From Pseudomonas songnenensis (GTDB lineage Bacteria; Pseudomonadota; Gammaproteobacteria; Pseudomonadales; Pseudomonadaceae), in assembly GCF_003696315.1 (NCBI RefSeq), contig NZ_RFFN01000005.1, forward strand, positions 62,001-126,000: a stretch of 64,000 nucleotides of DNA. The letters run 5' to 3'. This document shows, piece by piece, positions 1-8,221 of the stretch. The notes below the pieces were generated by a model. The model did no database searches, had not been told where the DNA came from, and was given only the letters and a program-made list of their open reading frames with translations. The translations under genes were made by a program, and so were the position numbers. Numbering within the stretch: the stretch's first letter is position 1; every line of letters begins with the position of its first letter.

Positions 1-1
1 C

Positions 2-277
2 CCGGCCGTGTTGCGCCTGATCGGTATGACGGTGGAAGCCGCCCATGCGCAGGGCAAATGGGTGGGCGTCTGCGGCGAGCTGGCCGCCGATGCGCTGGCG
101 ATACCCATGCTGGTGGGGCTGGGCGTTGATGAGTTGAGCGTCTCGGCGCGCAGCATCGCGCTGGTCAAGGCGCGGGTGCGCGAGCTGGACTTCGCCGCCT
201 GCCAGAGGCTGGCTCAGCAGGCCCTGATGTTGCCCGGCGCCCATGAAGTGCGCGCCTTCGTCGGAGAGCACTGCTGA
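2..277 (+). CDS. fruB: Fructose PTS multiphosphoryl transfer protein FruB, C-terminal end (5' truncated by window)
   Basis: The open frame enters from the left edge and ends in a TGA that overlaps the fruK start. The 91 visible residues match the C-terminal end of the PEP-binding TIM barrel of PTS enzyme I, including G-V-C-G-E-L-A, which holds the active-site cysteine of that domain. In pseudomonads this Enzyme I domain is the C-terminal part of FruB (EIIA-HPr-EI), which passes phosphate from PEP to FruA during fructose uptake. The downstream fruK and fruA genes support FruB over the ntr-type enzyme PtsP. The EIIA and HPr domains and the promoter lie outside the window. Confidence 0.9.
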   Translation, partial: PAVLRLIGMTVEAAHAQGKWVGVCGELAADALAIPMLVGLGVDELSVSARSIALVKARVRELDFAACQRLAQQALMLPGAHEVRAFVGEHC

Positions 278-1215
278 TGGCGCGCGTACTGACCGTCACC
301 CTCAACCCGGCACTGGACCTGACCGTCCAACTGCCATTCCTGCGCCTCGGCGAGGTCAATCGCAGCGAAAGTCTGCAGGTTCATGCCGCAGGCAAGGGCC
401 TCAACGTCGCCCAGGTCCTGGCCGATCTCGGCCATCAGCTGACCGTCACCGGTTTTCTTGGGGAAACGAATCCGCAAGCCTTCGAACAGCTGTTCGCCGC
501 GCGGGGTTTCACTGACGAGTTCGTCCGTGTCGCCGGTGAGACCCGCAGCAACCTCAAGCTGGCCGAGACGGACGGGCGGGTCACCGATATCAATGGCCCG
601 GGGCTCGCTGTGAGCGAGGCGCAGTGCGATGAGCTGCTGGCTCGGCTCCAGCGGCTGGCGCCTGCTCATGACCTGGTGGTCGTAGCCGGCAGTTTGCCGC
701 GTGGCATCGACAGTCAGTGGTTCGTCCAGCTGCTGAACTCGCTCAAAGCGCTGGGCGTGCGGGTGGCGCTGGATACCAGCGGCGCCGCGTTGCGTGACGG
801 GCTGGCGACCCGGCCGTGGCTGATTAAGCCCAATGAGGAGGAGCTGGCCGAGGCCCGTGGCGTTGATCTCACCGGATCTTCGGCGCTGCTGGCCGAAGCG
901 CGGCGACTGCAAGGCGAAGGCATCGAGCACGTGGTGGTTTCGCAAGGTGCTGACGGCGTCAGCTGGTTCTCGCCAGGGGCGGCACTGCATGCCAATCCGC
1001 CCAGGGTTCGGGTGGTCAGCACCGTGGGTGCAGGCGACTCGCTGCTCGCCGGGATGCTGCATGGCCTGCTCGTAGGCTGGCCGGCAGAACGCACCCTCGC
1101 GCATGCCACTGCCATCGCCGCGCAGGCGGTTGGGCAGGTCGGCTTTGGCATCACCGACACGGCTGAACTTGCGGAGCTTGAAGCTGCGGTGCGCCTGCAG
1201 TCGCTCAGCCAATAA
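277..1215 (+). CDS. fruK: 1-phosphofructokinase FruK
   Basis: This 312-residue PfkB-family sugar kinase phosphorylates fructose 1-phosphate, the product of PTS uptake, to fructose 1,6-bisphosphate in the cytoplasm. The N-terminal N-P-A-L-D-L-T segment is the usual substrate-binding start of the family. The C-terminal V-G-A-G-D-S-L-L-A-G signature carries the catalytic aspartate and the anion hole. The length is normal. The ATG overlaps the fruB stop as TGATG, so the two are translationally coupled. fruA follows after 20 nt, giving a fruBKA operon. The usual regulator of this operon in pseudomonads is FruR/Cra, but any operator would lie upstream of the window. Confidence 0.95.
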   Translation: MARVLTVTLNPALDLTVQLPFLRLGEVNRSESLQVHAAGKGLNVAQVLADLGHQLTVTGFLGETNPQAFEQLFAARGFTDEFVRVAGETRSNLKLAETDGRVTDINGPGLAVSEAQCDELLARLQRLAPAHDLVVVAGSLPRGIDSQWFVQLLNSLKALGVRVALDTSGAALRDGLATRPWLIKPNEEELAEARGVDLTGSSALLAEARRLQGEGIEHVVVSQGADGVSWFSPGAALHANPPRVRVVSTVGAGDSLLAGMLHGLLVGWPAERTLAHATAIAAQAVGQVGFGITDTAELAELEAAVRLQSLSQ

Positions 1216-1235
1216 TTCGAACAAGAGGTGAAGGA

Positions 1236-2972
1236 ATGAATCTGCTCATCATCACGGCCTGCCCCAACGGAATGGTCACCAGCGTGCTGACCTCGCGCCT
1301 GCTCGAAGCGGCTGCCCATCGCCTGGGCTGGTCGACCGCCGTGGAAGTCCACGACCCCAAGGCCATCGGTTCGCCGCTTACCGCCGAACAGATCGCCGCG
1401 GCCGACCTGGTCGTGGTGGTCAAGACCGGGCCGCTGTCGCTTGCGCGCTTCGTCGGCAAGCGTGTCGTGCAGTCGACCCCGTCCGAGGCCCTGCTCGACC
1501 CGGAAGGCTTCCTGCGCAGCGCCGCCGATACCGCGACCGAACTGCAGCCGGTCGACGAAGCCGACGTCGCGCCTTCCGCCGGCAAACCCAAGCTGGTGGC
1601 CATTACCGCCTGCCCGACCGGCGTGGCGCACACCTTCATGGCCGCCGAGGCGCTGCAGCAGGCGGCCGCGCGCAAGGGCTACGACCTGCAGGTGGAGACG
1701 CGCGGCTCGGTGGGCGCGCGCAACGTGCTCGACCCCCAGGCCATCGAGGCGGCCGACGCAGTGCTGCTGGCGACCGATATCGAGGTGGACGTCGCCCGTT
1801 TCGCCGGCAAGCGCGTGTTCCGCTGCGGCACCGGTGTCGCGCTGAAGCAACCGGAGGCGACGCTGGATCGCGCGCTGGAAGAAGGCGCGGTGCTCGCTGG
1901 AGGCGCCGCTGCCAGCGCAAGTGGCGAACAGAAGGGCGAAAAGGCTGGTGTCTACAAGCACCTGCTCACCGGGGTGTCCTACATGCTGCCGATGGTGGTG
2001 GCGGGCGGTCTGTTGATCGCCCTGTCGTTCGTCTTCGGCATCGAGGCGTTCAAGGAGGAGGGCACCCTGGCCGCCGCGCTGATGAAGATCGGTGGCGAAA
2101 CGGCCTTCCAGCTGATGGTGCCGCTGCTGGCGGGATACATCGCCTATTCCATCGCCGACCGCCCGGGCCTGGCGCCCGGCATGATCGGCGGCTTGCTGGC
2201 CGGCACGCTCGGCGCGGGCTTCATCGGCGGCATCATCGCCGGTTTCGTCGCCGGCTACGCGGCCAAGGCGGTGAGCCGCTGGATTCCGCTGCCGGCCAGC
2301 ATCGAGTCGCTCAAGCCGATTCTGATTATTCCGCTGCTGGCCAGCCTGGTGACGGGCCTGGTGATGATCTACATCGTCGGCACGCCGGTGGCGAAGCTGC
2401 TCGCCGGGCTCACCGAATTCCTCGACACCATGGGCACCTCCAACGCGATCCTGCTCGGGCTGCTGCTGGGCACCATGATGTGCGTCGACCTTGGCGGGCC
2501 GGTGAACAAGGCCGCTTATGCCTTCTCCGTCGGGCTGCTCGCCTCCCAGAGTTACGCGCCGATGGCCGCGACCATGGCCGCCGGGATGGTGCCGCCGATC
2601 GGCATGGGCATCGCCACGCTGATCGCCCGGCGCAAGTTCGCCCAGACCGAGCGCGAAGCCGGCAAGGCCGCGCTGGTGCTGGGCTGCTGCTTCATTTCAG
2701 AAGGCGCGATTCCCTTCGCTGCCAAGGACCCGCTGCGTGTAATCCCGGCCAGCATCGCCGGCGGTGCGCTGACCGGCGCGCTGTCCATGGCGTTCGGTGC
2801 CAAGCTGCTGGCGCCCCATGGCGGGCTGTTCGTGCTGCTGATCCCCAACGCGATCAACCACGCACTGCTGTATCTCGTCGCGATCCTGGCCGGGAGCCTG
2901 GTGACCGGGGTGGTCTACGCGGTGATCAAACGGCCGGAGGCGCAGGGGCTAATGGTGCAAGCGCAGACCTGA
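1236..2972 (+). CDS. fruA: PTS fructose transporter subunit IIBC (FruA)
   Basis: This 578-residue permease imports fructose across the inner membrane and phosphorylates it to fructose 1-phosphate. Two EIIB-type domains come first. The degenerate B' domain has Cys9 in T-A-C-P-N-G, and the functional B domain has Cys126 in T-A-C-P-T-G-V-A-H-T-F. From about residue 240 the protein is a multi-helix EIIC domain. The B'-B-C layout and length are those of FruA in E. coli and Pseudomonas. A good Shine-Dalgarno site (AAGAGGTGAAGG) precedes the ATG. It is the last gene of fruBKA and receives phosphate from FruB. Confidence 0.95.
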   Translation: MNLLIITACPNGMVTSVLTSRLLEAAAHRLGWSTAVEVHDPKAIGSPLTAEQIAAADLVVVVKTGPLSLARFVGKRVVQSTPSEALLDPEGFLRSAADTATELQPVDEADVAPSAGKPKLVAITACPTGVAHTFMAAEALQQAAARKGYDLQVETRGSVGARNVLDPQAIEAADAVLLATDIEVDVARFAGKRVFRCGTGVALKQPEATLDRALEEGAVLAGGAAASASGEQKGEKAGVYKHLLTGVSYMLPMVVAGGLLIALSFVFGIEAFKEEGTLAAALMKIGGETAFQLMVPLLAGYIAYSIADRPGLAPGMIGGLLAGTLGAGFIGGIIAGFVAGYAAKAVSRWIPLPASIESLKPILIIPLLASLVTGLVMIYIVGTPVAKLLAGLTEFLDTMGTSNAILLGLLLGTMMCVDLGGPVNKAAYAFSVGLLASQSYAPMAATMAAGMVPPIGMGIATLIARRKFAQTEREAGKAALVLGCCFISEGAIPFAAKDPLRVIPASIAGGALTGALSMAFGAKLLAPHGGLFVLLIPNAINHALLYLVAILAGSLVTGVVYAVIKRPEAQGLMVQAQT

Positions 2973-3051
2973 ATAGCCGAAGCTTGACCATCATCAGTAC
3001 AGCGGTTGCGCGCCGGTCCACACTGAGTGCATCACCCATGGAGAATTCGTG

Positions 3052-3378
3052 ATGAGCCAGTTCGACCCTAGCGAGGCGCTCGAGCGCCTGTCCAGTGAGT
3101 ACCTGCAGCGAGCCGCTGCGCTGCGCCGTGATCTGGCGCGCGAGCACGATCACGATTCGGCGGAGCAGGCGCAGGAGCGGCAGAACGACGACGTGCTGCG
3201 CGGCCTGTTGATCGAGGCGGAAGATGAGTTGCGCCTGGTCGGGCTGGCGCGCCAGCGTCTGGCCGAGGGGACCTATGGTGAGTGTCAGCGCTGTGGTCAG
3301 ATGATTGCAGAGTCACGCCTGCGCGCGATGCCAGCTGCGGCGTTCTGCCTGAGTTGCGCGGCCGAGCAGGAAGCCTGA
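3052..3378 (+). CDS. DksA/TraR-family zinc-finger protein
   Basis: The 108-residue protein has an N-terminal helical region rich in charged residues (about 1-70). The C-terminal four-cysteine zinc finger (C78, C81, C99, C102) is spaced as in the DksA/TraR family. These proteins enter the RNA polymerase secondary channel and modulate initiation, often with ppGpp. It is shorter than true DksA (about 150 residues) and lacks the long coiled coil with the D-x-x-D-A tip, so it is probably a minor paralogue with unknown targets. GGAG lies 8 nt before the ATG at 3052, which is preferred to the GTG immediately upstream. It stands alone after fruA and ends in a strong terminator. Confidence 0.8.
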   Translation: MSQFDPSEALERLSSEYLQRAAALRRDLAREHDHDSAEQAQERQNDDVLRGLLIEAEDELRLVGLARQRLAEGTYGECQRCGQMIAESRLRAMPAAAFCLSCAAEQEA

Positions 3379-3396
3379 GCCGAAAACCCTTGATCC

Positions 3397-3422
3397 GCTG
3401 AGCCGGCAAACCGGCTCAGCTT
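3397..3422. terminator. Bidirectional terminator hairpin between dksA-like gene and prfC
   Basis: A perfect 10-bp stem (GCTGAGCCGG / CCGGCTCAGC) closes a CAAA loop. It sits between the convergent dksA-like gene and prfC. The T-tract is short on both strands, so termination strength is uncertain. Confidence 0.7.
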
Positions 3423-3434
3423 CACCAGGTTGCC

Positions 3435-5018
<1,584 letters not shown>

Positions 5019-5069
5019 CGGAATTAAGGAACCCGTCGACGAGTAGTCGGTCTGTCAAAAAAGGCGGCG

Positions 5070-5075
5070 ATTATA
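5070..5075 (-). promoter_or_regulatory. Candidate -10 box of prfC
   Basis: The minus strand reads GCTATAATCG here, an exact TATAAT hexamer about 50 nt before the prfC ATG. No good -35 hexamer stands 16-18 bp upstream, so the assignment rests on the -10 match and position. Confidence 0.4.
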
Positions 5076-5200
5076 GCGGCAAATGGATTTCGCTGCGGCC
5101 CGCACGGCAGCGGAAATCGCCGATTTGTGCAGTTTCCATGACGCTTTGTTTTGAATCGACAACAACTCGAAACGGATGCGCAATCGGGACGTTTTTTTGA

Positions 5201-5229
5201 TTGATCTATGCCCCCCTTGGTCCTAAAGT
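5201..5229 (+). promoter_or_regulatory. Candidate sigma-70 promoter of speC
   Basis: TTGATC (5201-5206) and TAAAGT (5224-5229) are 17 bp apart; each matches its consensus hexamer at four of six positions. Transcription would start near 5236, giving a leader of about 190 nt before the speC ATG. That is unusually long for a simple biosynthetic gene. Confidence 0.4.
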
Positions 5230-5295
5230 TCGCGCCCGAACGTCCATGCTGGCAACGATCCATCCGGCTCAAGTACTGACGACGAGAGATCCACC

Positions 5296-5349
5296 GTGAT
5301 ACTCGGCGACATGCCTTGGGAAGTAGGCGAACCAAAGTGGGGAAACTGA
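5296..5349 (+). CDS. Candidate 17-codon leader peptide upstream of speC
   Basis: A GTG-initiated frame encodes V/M-I-L-G-D-M-P-W-E-V-G-E-P-K-W-G-N and ends in TGA 75 nt before speC. GAGAG stands 7 nt upstream of the GTG as a weak ribosome-binding site. It lies inside the predicted leader and is followed at once by the AGGGC/GCCCT hairpin. Leader peptides that sense ornithine or polyamines are known ahead of speF in enterobacteria, but this sequence does not resemble what I recall of those. The frame could be chance. Confidence 0.2.
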   Translation: MILGDMPWEVGEPKWGN

Positions 5350-5424
5350 TCAGGCGTTCTTGTCAGGGCTGATGCCCTCCATCCCTCATCCGACTTTTGT
5401 TTCCCGTTTTTTGGAGTCCCACGC

Positions 5425-6588
5425 ATGACGGTCAAGATCGAAGACTATTACCCCCGCGCCACCTTCCAGAAGATGAAGGCCTTCGCCGACCAGCACGAAA
5501 CCCCCTTCGTGGTGATCGACACCGAAACCATCAGCAAGGCCTACGACGACCTGCGTGCCGGTTTCGAATTCGCCAAGGTGTACTACGCCGTCAAGGCCAA
5601 CCCGGCGGTGGAAATCATCGACCTGCTGCGTGACAAGGGTTCGAGCTTCGACATCGCCTCGATCTACGAGCTGGACAAGGTCATGTCCCGCGGCGTCGGT
5701 CCTGAGCGCATCAGCTACGGCAACACCATCAAGAAGTCCCGGGATATCCGCTACTTCTTCGAGAAGGGCGTGCGCATGTTCGCCACCGACTCCGAAGCCG
5801 ACCTGCGCAATATCGCCAAGGCCGCGCCGGGCTCGAAGGTGTATGTACGCATCCTTACCGAAGGCTCGACCACGGCCGACTGGCCGCTGTCGCGCAAGTT
5901 CGGCTGCCAGACCGACATGGCCATGGACCTGCTGATCCTGGCCCGCCAGCTGGGCCTGGAACCGTACGGCATTTCCTTCCACGTCGGCTCGCAGCAGCGC
6001 GACATTTCCGTCTGGGACGCCGCCATCGCCAAGGTCAAGGTGATCTTCGAGCGCCTGAAGGAAGAAGACGGCATCGAGCTGAAGATGATCAACATGGGTG
6101 GCGGCTTCCCGGCCAACTACATCACCCGCACCAACAGCCTGGAAACCTACGCCGAGGAGATCATCCGCTTCCTCAAGGAAGACTTCGGCGACGACCTGCC
6201 GGAAATCATCCTGGAGCCGGGCCGCTCGCTGATCGCCAACGCCGGCATCCTGGTCAGCGAAGTGGTGCTGGTGGCACGCAAGTCGCGTACCGCCGTCGAG
6301 CGCTGGGTGTACGTCGATGTGGGCAAGTTCAGCGGTCTGATCGAAACCATGGACGAGTCCATCAAGTTCCCGATCTACACCGAGAAGAAGGGTGAGGTGG
6401 AGGAAGTGGTGATCGCCGGTCCGACCTGCGACAGCGCGGACATCATGTACGAGAACTACAAGTACGGCCTGCCGCTGAACCTGGCCATCGGTGATCGCCT
6501 GTACTGGCTGTCCACCGGTGCCTACACCACCAGCTACAGCGCGGTGGAATTCAACGGCTTCCCGCCGCTGAAGGCTTACTACATCTAA
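5425..6588 (+). CDS. speC: PLP-dependent ornithine (possibly also lysine) decarboxylase, alanine-racemase fold
   Basis: This 387-residue type III PLP enzyme makes putrescine by decarboxylating ornithine and feeds polyamine synthesis in the cytoplasm. Lys57 in Y-A-V-K-A-N-P is the PLP Schiff-base lysine. His186 in S-F-H-V-G-S stacks on the cofactor, E-P-G-R (264-267) binds the phosphate, and Cys335 in G-P-T-C-D is the catalytic residue supplied across the dimer. The length matches the SpeC protein of P. aeruginosa, not the large fold-I SpeC of E. coli. Substrate preference between ornithine and lysine cannot be read from these motifs. GGAG lies 6 nt before the ATG. A strong terminator follows. 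Confidence 0.88.
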   Translation: MTVKIEDYYPRATFQKMKAFADQHETPFVVIDTETISKAYDDLRAGFEFAKVYYAVKANPAVEIIDLLRDKGSSFDIASIYELDKVMSRGVGPERISYGNTIKKSRDIRYFFEKGVRMFATDSEADLRNIAKAAPGSKVYVRILTEGSTTADWPLSRKFGCQTDMAMDLLILARQLGLEPYGISFHVGSQQRDISVWDAAIAKVKVIFERLKEEDGIELKMINMGGGFPANYITRTNSLETYAEEIIRFLKEDFGDDLPEIILEPGRSLIANAGILVSEVVLVARKSRTAVERWVYVDVGKFSGLIETMDESIKFPIYTEKKGEVEEVVIAGPTCDSADIMYENYKYGLPLNLAIGDRLYWLSTGAYTTSYSAVEFNGFPPLKAYYI

Positions 6589-6607
6589 GCCATAATCGCT
6601 GCACGAG

Positions 6608-6630
6608 CGCCCCGCATTGCGGGGCGTTTT
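6608..6630 (+). terminator. Intrinsic terminator of speC
   Basis: An 8-bp GC-rich stem (CGCCCCGC / GCGGGGCG) with an ATT loop is followed directly by TTTT. It lies 20 nt after the speC stop and also precedes the end of the convergent Sel1 gene. Confidence 0.85.
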
Positions 6631-6646
6631 CGTTTCTGCGCTTCGC

Positions 6647-7405
6647 TCACCGCAATCGAGCGCGTAGCTCGTCGCGTCGCCGCGCGTAGGCCACGACGAT
6701 ATCGGCGATCGGTGGCAGCTCGGCGGCCTGCAGGCTGGCCAGCGCGGTCTCGACGAACTTCAGGTGGCCAACCTCCAGCGCGCGCTCCAGCCAATGCCGG
6801 GCGGCGTCCCATTGCTGCTCGGCGAGCAGCACGGCGGCATGGCTGAACTGGCCGCGAAAGTCGCCGGCCTCGGCGGAACGTCGATACCAGGCGTGCGCTG
6901 CCGATACATCCCGAGCCACGCCGCAGCCGTCTTCGAGGCAGCGGCCGGTGAGGTTCATCGACTTGGCGTGACCCAGCTCGGCGGCCTGGCGGTAAAGGCG
7001 ATAGGCCGCGGCTTCATCCTGTGGAAGGCCGCGACCGGTGGCGAGCAGATTGGCCAGGTTGTAAATGCCCCAGTCCAGCCCCTTTTCTGCCGCACGGTGG
7101 TAAAACTCGGCGGCGCGTGCGGGATTGGCCGCGCAGCCCCAGCCAAGCTCGTGGCAACGCCCGGCCATGTTGCAGGCCATGGCATGTCCGCGGCCGGCGG
7201 CGATGTCGAACCAGATCAGGGCCAGCCCCGGATCGGACTGGATGCCGCGGCCCTCCAGGAGGATCTGCCCGAGCAGCGCCTGGGCTTCGATTTCACCGGT
7301 CGCGGCAGCTGCCAGCACCAGTCGCGCGGCGCGCTGCGGCTGTTCGGCGAGATCGTTCAGCTGGGTCGTGTCGAGCGTTTCCTCGCGGCGCAGAAAGTGC
7401 TGCAT
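6647..7405 (-). CDS. Sel1-repeat (TPR-like) protein, piuC neighbour
   Basis: The 252-residue protein consists largely of consecutive Sel1-like repeats of about 36 residues. Typical motifs are A-x-x-W-Y-R-R-S-A-E-A-G-D and A-x-A-Y-R-L-Y-R-Q-A-A-E-L-G-H. These form alpha/alpha superhelices that bind other proteins. No signal peptide is evident, so it is probably cytoplasmic. Its ATG overlaps the piuC stop as TGATG, which means translational coupling with the hydroxylase. The same pair sits beside piuA in P. aeruginosa, so a role in iron-responsive physiology is likely, but the molecular function is unknown. Confidence 0.8.
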   Translation of the reverse strand: MQHFLRREETLDTTQLNDLAEQPQRAARLVLAAAATGEIEAQALLGQILLEGRGIQSDPGLALIWFDIAAGRGHAMACNMAGRCHELGWGCAANPARAAEFYHRAAEKGLDWGIYNLANLLATGRGLPQDEAAAYRLYRQAAELGHAKSMNLTGRCLEDGCGVARDVSAAHAWYRRSAEAGDFRGQFSHAAVLLAEQQWDAARHWLERALEVGHLKFVETALASLQAAELPPIADIVVAYARRRDELRARLR

Positions 7406-8085
7406 CAGACCTCGACCCAGCGGCGCAGCAGGTTGTGATAGGTGCCCGTCAGTTGCACCAGGGATGGGTGGTCCGGCACATCGGCGGTCAGCTGCTGAAT
7501 GGCCTGATCCATCTCGTAAAGCAGCGTGCGCTGAGCGTCCTCGCGCACCAGGCTCTGAATCCAGAAGAACGAGGCCAGCCGTGCGCCGCGGGTCACCGGC
7601 TCGACCTTGTGCAGGCTGGTGCTGGGATAAAGCACCATGTCGCCGGCGGCGAATTTCACCCGCTGGGTGCCGTAGGTGTCCTGGATGACCAGCTCGCCGC
7701 CGTCGTACTCGTCGGGGTCGCTGAAGAACAGCGTGGCGGACAGGTCGGTACGGACGCGTTCGGCGCTGTTGCGCACTTGCCGCACCGCGTTGTCGATGTG
7801 ATAGCCGAACTCACCGCCGCCGGTGTAGCAGTTGAACAGCGGCGGAAAGACCTTGCTCGGCAGTGCGGCGGACATGAACTGCGGATGTTGCCAGAGACGC
7901 TGCAGCATGGCTTCGGCGATCTCGCGAGCGAGCGGATCGTCTTCGGCCAGCTGCAGGTTGTGTTTCGCCTTGGCCGACTGGTAGCCAGCCGTTACCCGGC
8001 CGTCCTGCCAGGCAGCCTGTTCCAGCGCGGTGCGGACACGGGCGGATTCTTCGCGGGAAAACACGTTGGCAATGCGTAGCAGCAT
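7405..8085 (-). CDS. piuC: Fe(II)/2-oxoglutarate dioxygenase PiuC (PKHD-type hydroxylase)
   Basis: This 226-residue PKHD-type hydroxylase has the full double-stranded beta-helix site: His96 and Asp98 in Y-H-I-D, His159 in S-L-H-K, and Arg169 in R-G-A-R for 2-oxoglutarate. The positions agree with the YbiX/PiuC family. The physiological substrate is not established. The gene is iron-repressed in relatives and stands divergent from the piuA receptor, as in P. aeruginosa. The 136-bp space between them carries Fur-like and direct-repeat elements that may control both directions. The downstream Sel1 gene is translationally coupled. Confidence 0.92.
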   Translation of the reverse strand: MLLRIANVFSREESARVRTALEQAAWQDGRVTAGYQSAKAKHNLQLAEDDPLAREIAEAMLQRLWQHPQFMSAALPSKVFPPLFNCYTGGGEFGYHIDNAVRQVRNSAERVRTDLSATLFFSDPDEYDGGELVIQDTYGTQRVKFAAGDMVLYPSTSLHKVEPVTRGARLASFFWIQSLVREDAQRTLLYEMDQAIQQLTADVPDHPSLVQLTGTYHNLLRRWVEV

Positions 8086-8138
8086 GAGGCACCGGCAGTA
8101 GGAAATGACGAATGATATTAGTTTGCATTTAGATGTTT

Positions 8139-8165
8139 CAGAATGCGACAGAATGTATCAGAATG
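8139..8165 (+). repeat. Three CAGAATG direct repeats at 10-bp spacing (piuC/piuA promoter region)
   Basis: Identical heptamers CAGAATG begin at 8139, 8149 and 8159. The exact 10-bp period puts all three on the same face of the helix. This is the arrangement expected for a regulator that binds tandem direct repeats, such as an OmpR-type response regulator. They lie between piuC and piuA, just upstream of a Fur-box-like sequence. Confidence 0.6.
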
Positions 8166-8171
8166 CTATCC

Positions 8172-8190
8172 GCTAATAATAGCAATTCGC
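8172..8190 (+). promoter_or_regulatory. Fur-box-like sequence upstream of piuA
   Basis: This 19-mer (GCTAATAATAGC...) matches the Fur consensus GATAATGATAATCATTATC at 12 of 19 positions, counted by eye. A second, weaker AT-rich candidate lies at about 8110-8128. Iron-dependent repression of piuA, and possibly of piuC, would fit the gene functions. Confidence 0.5.
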
Positions 8191-8221
8191 AGTTGCATTA
8201 ACTTCCAAGGATTCGCATTCC

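Larger units (their letters stand above)
5019..5424. other. 406-bp divergent intergenic region prfC / speC
   Basis: This gene-poor stretch holds the prfC -10 box (minus strand, 5070-5075), a sigma-70-like speC promoter (5201-5229), and then about 190 nt of predicted speC leader. The leader contains a short TTCG/CGAA dyad (5229-5240), a candidate 17-codon open frame (5296-5349) and an AGGGC/GCCCT hairpin (5365-5378). A CCCTCC segment at 5375-5380 could pair with the speC Shine-Dalgarno GGAG (5415-5418). I recognise no known riboswitch or RNA gene. Confidence 0.5.

Noticed and set aside
5224..5245. FliA (sigma-28) promoter upstream of speC, because TAAAGTT occurs at 5224-5230
   Set aside because: The required GCCGATAA-type -10 element is absent 11 bp downstream; the sequence reads GTCCATGC. 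The same bases fit a sigma-70 -10 better.
8139..8165. Start of a CRISPR or iteron array from the CAGAATG repeats
   Set aside because: There are only three 7-bp units with 3-bp spacers, inside a promoter region. This is too short for CRISPR, and there is no replication gene nearby.
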